Source: Sinonovacula constricta (taxonomy: Eukaryota; Mollusca; Bivalvia; Cardiida; Solecurtidae). From it: DNA of 64,000 nucleotides. The DNA lies in NCBI GenBank assembly GCA_007844125.1, contig CM017555.1, forward strand, positions 26,134,498 to 26,198,497. The letters are read 5' to 3'. How positions within the stretch are numbered: the stretch's first letter is position 1; each line of letters opens with the position of its first letter. A model generated the notes under the pieces. That model was not told the origin of the DNA, ran no database searches, and was given only the letters and a program-made list of their open reading frames with translations. Positions 25,201 to 37,200 of this stretch are shown here, one piece after another. The translations under genes and the position numbers were made by a program.

Positions 25201-28200
25201 AGCACATACCTTAATTGCATGTCAATTCAAAGTATACGCCACCTTGTTTGATTTGCTTAAATTGTAAAAGGTAACACATAAAATTATTACATGTCAGTTG
25301 ACATAACGAAACACAGCATAAGGTTCGACAAACAAGGCGTACACATGAGTAAACTACATGTAGCAGGGATCTTTCTAGAAACATTGACAGCTCAATGTCT
25401 CTATCTTTTACATTTGTCCTATCAGTTATCAAGAATTCATCTTTGTTGCTTTTTAAGTAAGTTATAAATGCCAGGTTTGTAAATGTGCATATTTTTCGAT
25501 TATTGAGTAAATTCAATTAAGCCCGTTGATATTATTTGTTTGTAAAAGTAAACATATAGCCAAATATATTTCTTAGAGAGACATTAACACAACATGTCTT
25601 GTTCATCTAAAGTATTTGAAAAAGACTCGGATCATAAATCGTGACAATGTTTTATATTCAGTGTTCTTCAACATATTTGTTACTTTTACCAATATTCCAT
25701 AGTTCCCATAACAGTTTCAATTTTTGCATGAACGGTTAGTATCCTATTTGCTTCAATGTTATAAAGGGGCTGGATATATACGTACAAATATGGATATTTT
25801 AAGTATGTTTCGTACGTACCAGCAAGTTTTTTTTCTCCAAAAAACTGGCAGATAAAATTAAATTACGAAAGATTATAAATAAAATATGTGTACTTACTTG
25901 AAGATGTAGAAATAACTGTAAGAAAATGAAGTCTGTAAGATAATTGTCCTTATAAATTGGATAAAACGAAACTACTACTTTTATGCTCAAAACAACCATA
26001 CTTTTCACAAACAATAATTTTAGTACGAGTCATATATAATTATATGTCATCATGGAGGTTTAATTTTAAATAAGTAAGTAATTATTAAATACATAAAAAT
26101 ATAAAGTGGTTATATTGGTACAGAAAACAAGGCTTATTAAACAAAGCATGTACACTTAATAAAATAGCAGCACATTGTATTTAACATTGACAAATTAATG
26201 TCTCTATGTTTTGAATATGCGTATGTGTATTTCGCAGATCGTTGGGGTATATTAAAACAGTGACATAAAGGCATACTTGGACAGACACAGTTAGATTTCT
26301 TTCTCTTCATATCGCCAGTTTGCCATGTATAGGAAAGACAACTTTAGCAGTATCCATGCCCTTTACGTGGGATTGCACAGTAGGTATAACAGCGGGATTT
26401 GTGTACCTTTATTGTAAAATATGCCAATTGTGGATAAATCCTCGGCTTTTTATACTATTTGAATCTTATTGCCTATTAACTCCTCCCAATACTACATTTT
26501 GTTTTGTTGCTTTGAGTTATTTTCTAAAACACGACGGTTCCTTCGTGCTTTTAAATTTCACATTCGACACATCTGACATAACATGTCATGGCATTCTATT
26601 TTATGACGTCCTTTAATTGTTTTTATGAGACGTTATCGTTTTGGCTGTTTTATTTGAAACTTTAAATTTGAGACTTTTACGTTGCCGAGGCTTTTATTTA
26701 CTGCTCCTTTTTACATTTGTTGATTATTTATTATATTACTAGTTATTTTGTCTGTATATACGTTCGTTTTATCAGATTTAACTCTCTCACCCTTAACACC
26801 TCCATGAAGTTGCAATATTTCCTCGTAGCATATTTTGTATCTTATTAAAATTATTAAAAATTTCTTAAAATTGTATCTTATTATTTTGTTCATATTAACG
26901 TAAAAGTCAAGTTCGAGGAAACTTGAATCGAGGAGACTTAGAACTGACTGTTACTGACGGTATTTTTTAGCAATTACAAAACTGCATCCGCAAATGCATT
27001 TGCTTGTTTTACTGTGATATTAAAAAGCGTTTGGAATATGGTTTCGAATACACAGCAATATAGAAATACTTTTTTTATTTCGACCTACACAAATTTAATG
27101 TTCGCATGTGTTGCCCGTGTATTTAGTCGACTTCTATTCTCACCTGTCTGAAGTACATGTACTACCGTTTTGAAACGGCTATAGGAAATCATTTTGGCTG
27201 TCTTGTTAGATTTGCAAATAACACATTAAATACCATGTTTACAACTGGTTTAAGTTTGAATACTAAAGAAAAGGTTAAGTCACTGATAAATTCTTAGCAA
27301 AGAAAGCGGGTATTTTATAATACTGACACATTGATCGCATTAAATAACTGATGCTTATTTTATACATGGTTTGAAGCCGGCAGACCATATCGGAACTTAC
27401 CGATAGTTTACTTTTCAAATGTTGCAGTCGCTTATCTCGTCGGCAAATTTATAAGGATCACCTCAAATAATGTAATTCCGTTAATAATATTTATATATAT
27501 TATTTATATAATTTATATTATTATATAATAATATTCGAGGCTTTCCACCAGATTACGTAAAGAGGATCGTGTAGACTCAAAACTTGATTGTCCAAAGTGT
27601 CGGTTTTCTCTTTTTTTTATAGAAGCTTTCACTCAGAGAATTGGTTGCATGTAATAACCTTTAAGAGATGCATTTTGTATTAGAAAAAAATATATTTTTA
27701 TGCATGAGGTCCCGACTTTTAATTATTGTTTGGTAAGTAAATGCTGTGGGGTTTTTCGCCGATAGAATATATGGCTATATTTCAGAAACACACACACACA
27801 CGCACGCACGCACGCACACACATACACACACACACACACCTTAAAACTACAATGTCAACTAAATGATCAACTATTTTAATGTTTTAGCGGTATTTTTTAA
27901 GGGTCTGCATGCTAAAGGATTTATTTAAACTGGCGCAATTTTATTTAAGTAGTTCTTATTAGTGTGAAAAATCACACCCGAAAAGATGCTTGTTCAACGT
28001 CTGAGGCATTAAATAAGAACAATATAACACATTCTATTGATCACCTTTTTTTTTGCTTATATGAGACGTTCATTGAATACTTGTAGAAAACACATCCTGG
28101 CAAAAAATGCTCGTTTATGGTGTTATTTCTAAAAAAAAGAAATATATTAAACGATGTAAAAGATGATGAATTAGAATATTGAATAGGCAGAAAAGCATGC

Positions 28201-31200
28201 ACTTTAGGATGTTGTATTACAAATACACAAACGAGAGGACAGATCTGGACTGTTAAGTAATTTGCAGCCCAAGTAAAGGTTACCACATATATATTTAACT
28301 TTTGGCATTTTTGTTTGGTAAAATACGTATTTACACCACACATCTTTTGCAGATATAACCCACCAAAAAGAGTTAAATTAAACAAAACTGAATACACATT
28401 ACAGCTACTTACTTTCAGTACAGTACTGACCATCGAAACCCGTTCCTGTACAATTACATTGATCGATAGTCCCTATTAAACACACTCCATTGTTTTGACA
28501 TGGAAAATTGGGATCGTCTGGAATAAACATGTTTAATTGCCGTGCAAACTTTTACGAACATATAGGTTTCTTCTACAGGTTCATTACAAAAGTAATACTT
28601 ACGTTCATATTATACTGTTATCAGGTTCATACCGATATATTGTTAAGATTATAGAAATTATGGGCTAATAAACAATATCTATCTTGATAATTGGTAATAA
28701 TAATACAATTACGCAAAGCCTAATTTCGGTTTTATTGACATTTAACATAAATTGCCATTCTCATCATAATGGGAAGTCGTCCGTACTTTGTCTTTTATTT
28801 AAATGTGTTAGAAAATTTAAGTAAATTTCAGTAATTGAGAATCTGCAGTGGAGGATTCAGGACTATAGCGCAAATACGTTAAATAGCTAAACAAATTCAA
28901 CGTTAACAAAACAGAATATTGACATTTTACTTAATCTTCTAAAACAAATATAGTTGCAACAATATAGTAAAAGCAATAACAGGGGAGAAAGATAGTTCGT
29001 GTGTAGGGTGAGAAGGGTTCTGTGAGCTCGGATTCTCTATCAAAAGGACAGGTCGTGCTGTTTTGTTTCAGCAGAAGTATAACTATGTAATGTAAAGAGA
29101 CTGGTTTGGTAAAGATATATTATCGCAAGAGTACTTTCATTGTTTAAATTTTCGTGGAAGCTGAGTCGAAAAACAAAGAAACAATCCTGGAATAGAAGGA
29201 TAGTAAAGGCATAGCGTAAAACCGACCAAGAATACGAGTTTCTGACAAACAGGACATTCATATCATTCATTATGTCTGATCATATTCATCAGACATAATA
29301 TTAGTAAAATTATGAAACACCTTCAAGCTTTTTTTATAAAACATGTATTTATTTAAAATCTATCATCAGAGAAATTGGCAGGTCCTAGGAAGATGTAAAT
29401 AGAGACAGTAGTGAAAAGATACGACTATAAACTACTCACTGACAGAACAATTTGTGTTGCTGGTGAAAGGACACGTACAACCACAGGTGTAATTTATGGC
29501 TCCGTTGGTGCAGATGAAACCATTTTGGCAAGGACCTGTGAAGCAGTAGTCGACTGGAAAGGTAAAAGGTCGGAATATGAAACGTTCTGTAAAATGAAGT
29601 TGCTTATACGCGTGACTTTTCTTAAGCAAAAAAAAAAAACAAACAAAAAAGCAATGCGGACCACACGTTATGGTAAACGGACAATTTATTGCCAATACTA
29701 AAACCATTTTTATATTCATTGTTACTATAAAATAAGATAAGACAATATTTGTTTTGGGTCGGCAAGATTGCAACAATTAACATAAGCTCTATATGAGATT
29801 TTACAAACGACTATTCAGATATTATTGACTTCGTAATTTTCTAAAGAAGAACGCAAGATTGGGATAAAATATGAAGTCTCTGTTAATCTATGATTGCCTT
29901 AAATATTTCAAAAACTGATAAGTCGATTCCATAAAGCTATCAGTATATAAACCATCAGTTTATCTATTTCTTGTCCTTGTATATTTTATATCTTCTATGT
30001 ATTTATTACCGAGCAAGCTAAAGAACATAAATTTGAAACTGCAATATGAATTTATAACAAACCGTAAGTTTATTTGCGTAATGCAAACAGTTACCAATTT
30101 TCTTAAGGATATTAAGCTCTATGATTGCATTTTGGCTTAAGTATTTTATGTGACCTTCAAATAAACATTCAAAATCAATACATACACAAAGACTTTTCTT
30201 TTCGCGTTTTATTTTATTTTAGGCATAGGGTTGTCATCAACCATGATAGTGTGAGCCATGCATCTGGTTTTCTTTCAGCCATTGTTTGAAATGGAATTTA
30301 TCGAGCTTAGACTGCATCCAGTTAAAAGCAAACCAATCTTTAGGAGTTTTACTTAAAAAAAAAATATAGCCAGTTGCTTGGTTGTACCATTTTATGTATG
30401 ATTTGCTTAATTATTGTTAATTGCTCTTATGACCTTATGCTATTAACATTCATTCATGCTTGCTCTTTGGTCTTCAGGGAAAAATGTTAAGTTCAGACCT
30501 CTAACGGGACGCTTTACCTCTCGAGTCATTATGCTTGTTAATGAAACAAAACTTATCTTAACATGTTTTCAAATCTGTGCTCTTGCCAATAGCAATACGA
30601 ATCCTGATATGTTTAATATAATGACAGTTCACAGTTTAAAGATATATTAGGACAGGCATAAGATATTACTTTATGCACGCACGCGTTTTTTTTTAATTGC
30701 ATAAGTATAGTTGGATAATGAATGTTTGAGTTGTGTACGCTTTACCCTGTACTCGATTACAGGTGTGCAAACAATGGTAAAATTATTCTATAATAAATCA
30801 AATGTACAATGAAAATCGGAAAGCAGGCAAGTTTTCAGCTGCGATTAAACATCTTTTCTAAAATAAAGATTATACATTAGGACAAAAGTTTTAATCAGAG
30901 TCACCAACATCCGATAATAGAAACCATTTTATTAAATATTCAATACTTTCTATATAATTATGCTTTTTAGTTTAAGTTAGGTCGGAAATAAAAGCTAATA
31001 CAAGCTAAGTTTGAAATTAACCTCTTTCACCCCAGTGATCAGGAAAAGAAATCCTAGTGCACCATTCCTCTCCGAACGTGTGCGGTAGATTTAGACTGAG
31101 ATACCGAGAGAATACGATTGACCTATGCTATTACATACCCAGGTTCAGGCCGCAGAAGGGTCCACGTGGGATATCGCAAATATCTAATAAATGATGCAAA

Positions 31201-34200
31201 TGCAGTCGAACACTCATTCTAATAGCAGTTTGCTCCCTTTTTCAACCCTTTCATATAGTCAATGAGTGATATTCGTAAGTGGCATTTTAATTCATGATTT
31301 TGCATTATATGTCTTTCTGAATTAGTCAATATAATTAACTTCTAATTTAAACAGACAACAATTATAATGTTAACATTTCAAGCGTATAGTCTCATAAATA
31401 TTTATTGTGCACGCACTACTTATTCCCAGGCAGTAATAACTGACAGCGAGTAGTCAAGATCATGCAGGTTGAATCTTGTGAGCTTCTGCAATCAAGCTCG
31501 CAAGCGACACCGCCCAAATAATTAAGGGTATATATGTTAACAAAACGTGGTTCGTGTATGCATGTTGATAAACGTATTATTTGATATAAAACCGTCGTTT
31601 TGACCTACTGTTCGGAGAATGAAATAATGCCAACAACTACCTAAATTCATAATATACATAATATAAAAAACTCATGTATTGCATGACTTATGTACTAACC
31701 TTGTTCACAATCGGATCCAGTGTAACCATTCAAACATGTGCAATGATAAGTGTCCCTGGTTGTGCTGCATGCACCGCTGTTCTGACATGGAGTGCTAGTA
31801 CATGGATCATCTGTAAAAATATCACGTGTGGGAACCATATATTCACATATTAAGCCCTAAACAAGGTCTCATCAAGCATGTTTGCACAGACAGCAGATCA
31901 TTGACTTTGTACAATCAACCTTTAATTATATTCTTCTGTTTGTTGAAGTATTCTTCTTTGTGTACGCTTTGGGCATTTAAAGAACATAGTGAGACAATCT
32001 AATTATCTGTTCCTGTTTCTTAAAGCGTATCCCTTAAATGCTTAAAAAATTTAACCCAAATACGACTTAGACAATTTAGGTATTCGCGTCTCTTACAAGT
32101 CTGAATTATGATACCGCAGGTCTGTGGAAGGCCTACGGTTGTACTTGCAAACAAGTATAGTAATCAGCTATATGTAAACGAGATAGATTAAAACGATGAC
32201 GCATATACTTTTACCTTCTATATTTCATATGAACACTATTCATATAATAATACCTATATGGATACATGTAAGTGTCAGAAAAAATAATAGAAAAAAAAAC
32301 CGGACACGATTTAAGTATTTCTTCAAAAGACATGCTCTCTTTTTTATTGTTGTCTTATCATATATAATATTATATTTTATTTTTTACCTCAGTGTGTTTG
32401 ACGTTAATTCGAACTAAATTTCTTAGTTAAACAATTCATGCTATATTACCTATTGCAGTGTTGTAATTGTATTGTTTCATCTCTTGTCGATGTGTTAAAA
32501 ATAGTAAAACGAACAATTTTAGGCACAAAATACTTAAGCATGTTAGGGTAAATAGTATTTTACTTAGTTTAAACTCACAACTCGTACTTTTAATATATAC
32601 AAAGCGATTTGGACAGCATTCTGATGTGTAACGGAGATTGTTTGGACGTCAGTTTACCATGTACATTGATTCTTATGAATGCAGTTGACGTGGCGCCACC
32701 ATCGGATGCCAGTATTGTCAGAATAGTTGGAGAGGCAAGAGCTGCCAGTCCGGATGGGTCATTCACATACACAAGGCCAGAACTGTTGATAGCAAAAGTT
32801 GTCTGGGCACCTAAAATATGAATCTGCCCTAATAAAGCTGTCGATATACATGTATGATTCAAAAGATATGCTTCGTTTATTTTCCACTTTACTAGATAGG
32901 AACAGTCTCAAATGTTACCAACGTCCAAATAAAATACATTAATTATGTCAAAAATAACATAGTCGAAGTATTTTTGTACATTTGTCACGTAAGAGCATAC
33001 TTAGATTATTTAGAAAATAGGGATACTTAGGTATTTTGTTCCTTTAGTGTGTAAGGTTTTATTCTAATTATGTTGTTTTAAATTACATAATATTTCCCGT
33101 AACCATAGTTTATTTACGTTAGCCTTTTATCAAAGGACGTACTAAGGTGTATGCAATGGTTTTTCACGAGAAGTCTGAGGAATCACGGGTTACAAATTCT
33201 CGGGGTTCTTGAATTAAGTCAGGCTACGGGGCTGTCTATTTGTATAAATATCTGTACGCTCCAAGTGTTGGTGTCAGTTATCGAGATGCGTTGATAGGGG
33301 ACGTTGATGATGCTGTACCATAACACTACGGAATATGTGTAAGTACTTTTTATTTTTCGCATTTTTTTTTTAAGCAGTTTTTCGTTTTACAGAATTAATT
33401 GTTGTTAAATTAATTATTTAGTAAGATTGTTGTATTGTTTTCTTGAAGAAAACAAGTGTACAGTCATTTAATATAGGCAACTTTTACATCTAATTGTCGC
33501 CAGCGTAATTCTATTTAGTAGATCGTTAAATTGTTTTTTTGAAGGAAACAAGTGTACGATCATTAGAAATATCGGCAATTTTTGAAAGCATTTTAATGTT
33601 TTATAGGCCGAGGGTTCTAAGTCTAAGTTTATATGATAATGTTAGGACTATGTATGTATTAAGATTTGAAAGCCATATTTATTTTCGGTTAAATCTAAAT
33701 GGGATAAATATTTCGATACTTCACTAGAATGGTAAATGTAAAGTTGAAGGTTTGACAGTAGGTCTGGTTTTATAGTTGAGGGAGACTTATGCACTGTTTA
33801 AATGCACTGTTTAAAGGCACTTATGTAAAACCATAGAGCAGACATATGGTTCAAGCGAAGAAAAAATTCTAATCAGTTTAATTAGATGACAACACAAAAT
33901 ACGTGCACTAGAATGTGTGTTAGGCCTCAACACTGCACAGTTACTTTAGTGTGATAATAAATATTAAATAATAAAGATAAGATTTTATACGAGAAACAAA
34001 AACGGTTATACTAAGTAATACGCACGACGAGTAATCAATACCAGCATATTAGATTGTAAGAACCTACTAGGTGTGTTCATTTAGTTTCACTTTTTCAGAA
34101 ATTAACACAGGGAAGAGGCTTGTCGAGTGTCTTCATGATATTCTGATTACGAGAGTGATCGTTTTTTGTTTGTGGATGAATGTACAGTTAATGCACTTTC

Positions 34201-37200
34201 ATCCATAGACAAGACTTTCAGCAAATAAGAAAACGGGACTTTCCGCAATGGCCAACTCTATATTAATCAGTTTAGACTGTTGTAGAAATATGATTTTATC
34301 CTTAATTAAACTGAATGTTTTAAAACTAATTTGAATCTTTAATAAGAGTTCGTTTATTTGTGGGCACCACTGCCCCAATATTAGTAAATTTAGTCAGACA
34401 CGTTTGAGCAACTAAAATCCAATCATAAAATACGGCTTTCATATTTTTCAATGTGAGCTACACCTTTTTCGCCATTGTTTGTGTTATGTAGAAGATATGC
34501 TAGACTTATTTAATTTAAATGAATATGCATAAAAATAGGATTTATACGTCGCGTATTAAAATTGTTAACTGAATATGGTTAACTATGTTCAATGATGAAG
34601 TTCATGCAAGGTTCTTGCATCTTTGTTTTTATAGTTTGCATGTTATATTTCGTTCTAATAGTTAAATCTTGAAATTAGAGTTGACAAATGTGAGAAAGGG
34701 CTTACCTGAAATACTTATACTGACGGGTAAATTTGATATATCTGGATCACTTGCACTGATTAGGTCGGCATCATTCACTGACTGACCTGAAAAAATAACA
34801 AATGGACATAAACAAATAGGGATATGACATCTTCGGACAGTTGCTCTTATTAAAGTTTCCCGGTTGTATTTTTTTTTTTTTTTTTTTGCTAAAGGTAATG
34901 TCATCTGTCGGAGTGATGGATAAATGTATCGTAGTTTAAATAATTGATCTAATAATTTTATTCAACTGTAGCTTTGCTAGCGAATCATAATGAGGCACCC
35001 CTTGCCGTGTGTTCTAAATCGCCGATGCGTAGGTTCATGTTCCTAAAACATCGGAGCATTTATATGTGGTTATGCACTGTAACAGATTTTCAGCGGTCAT
35101 TAAATCTAAGCAAATTAGTAGGTATGTTTGCTTATCCAACCGGACATAAACTAGTCACAATTTAATATGTACGATGTGTGATGATAATCTTTAATCTTGT
35201 TCCATTCTACTTTTCGTAAATCCTAAATAAGGCAAACTTAAAGGTGGTTGTCTTATATATAAGAAATGCATATGTGTTTAATTGAATCGGGCTGTTAGCA
35301 GTATTATCACATTATCCTCTTCGAAAGTTACACAATAACGAATTGATGCAGACAACACTCAACAATAATTACTTTGTCCATCGTTCTTCCATACCTCTCC
35401 AATATACGATGGCTGATTGAAGCTCGGTGGGTGTTCGTTGACATCGGTGACTATTATTGTCAATGGTCCACTAGTTGCAGACTCAACGGCAGTAACACTT
35501 CAAGGAAATATATGCGAACATTGCGCAGATGAAAAAAAAACAACGCATTAGACCGTCTGGCGCTAAAATATGCTAACAGTGTATATGTGTAGACATTGTA
35601 GGTAGGCCGGATCTTAAAAAGCTCAGAACCTACATTTAGCTACGTAGAACATAACCTAGAAAGTTTAATTATTTAATATCGACCGTTTCCTTATACAATG
35701 TAGAAATTTCAATGCTCACAAAAAGAATGCGTGAAAGATACAATTGTGAGATAAAATATATAAGAAAATTCGAAATGTTAAACTTAACTTTTTACAGGTA
35801 GATACAAATTTAAATATCTGTGAACATTTTGATCTTATTTACCTATTAACTTTAGCAAACTATGTAAACACGAACATATCCAGCATCTATGTTGTCTTTT
35901 TCCTATCCATATCAAGTATGTCAGGTTTTGTAGCAGAAAAAAATGCACATGAGATAAAAAAACAACAACATAAGGTTATGGACGTAATAGTCTAAATTTT
36001 AAATAATTTAATTAAATGTATTAATTTTGAAGATAAATCGATTGCAAATGGCAGGTGAAATGTTTAAGTTAATGTATTCTCTATTTTTAAATCAAATGGT
36101 AAACATACGTGAAAGTTAATGTTAGGTTTGAACAGTTCTCGGCGTCTAGCCCTTCAGCTGGCAGAAGCAATTGGTCAAGATTGTCAATAGTAAAGACGAT
36201 GTTCAATGTTGACATATTGCACAGCGAGCTTGCTATGGCAAACATCGGCCTATTTCCTTCCTGGTTGGAAGCCTGTAAAGCATACAGAGGAGTACCGGGG
36301 GCTGTGTTCTCGGGAAATACTACTGTCGCTCCACCAGGAGGTGGTTTGTCAAAAGACAGCTGTGCCTCAGCCACTGAAATGTTTGCATAATTTGCATAAT
36401 CATCGATATTATCATCAAAATCACCACTATGGTATTCTTATCACCCCCTTAATAATCTTTCTCATCATTAATTCACTTCATTTTCATTATTGTAATCAAG
36501 TTTATCATCATAATCATACGAATTAACATCATAATAATGGTCTATTAGCATTGTATTCTTTAAACCCGAAATGTAAACAAAAACTCCCATTGGTAAAAAT
36601 AGTTTGTTGCTCTTGAAGTGACTGCGTAAAACCTGTAATTATTTATCTTGCAACTCTTTAGATGAACAAGCGCGTGTTCGAGGTCGTGACGGCCTTAAGT
36701 TCAATCACTGGTCGATCGTACTGATCGTTTTGACTCAGCTGATAGGGGTTGTCTTGTGCCAAGATAATGTGACTGAACGTGGCATGATTACAGGTTCTTT
36801 AAGCATGCGGTAAAAGTAAGATTTGTCAACTTTGGAGACAGATGCCCTCCTAAGACAGCAATCCAAACTTGCTATACAAGACATAACACAGCTTACCTGA
36901 GAAAAATAGCAGTGTCAACAATATTAGGTACTGTAAACCTGAAAATTAAGATATGACCATATTATCACAATTCCCAAATATTGAATGTGATTAAGTTTTT
37001 GTTCCAGTCGAAATGTAAAACATTACATTACTCATTACAAATATAAAATATGTCAACTGGTCTTTAAATAGAATTTATTTTGTATTGTCCCGCAAATACA
37101 CAATAACACGGAACACTGATAAGTGTTGACAAACATTTGAAACGGCATTGCTTATTTTTAATGGTTTAAGGTACACAATCACGGTCTTGAATATTAGATC

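Larger units (their letters stand above)
24513..31699 (-). other. Introns among stalk and EGF exons
   Basis: AT-rich. Contains a CA/CG-type microsatellite at 27787-27838, an AT-rich near-palindromic tract at 27480-27535, a 12-bp-arm hairpin at 29268-29302 and a dispersed repeat at 30745-31040. No further exons found. Confidence 0.45.
31811..36108 (-). other. Introns of the cadherin region
   Basis: AT-rich intronic DNA between exons 3 to 7. No additional exons or repeats that I can support beyond a poly(A/T) run near 34868-34888. Confidence 0.4.
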
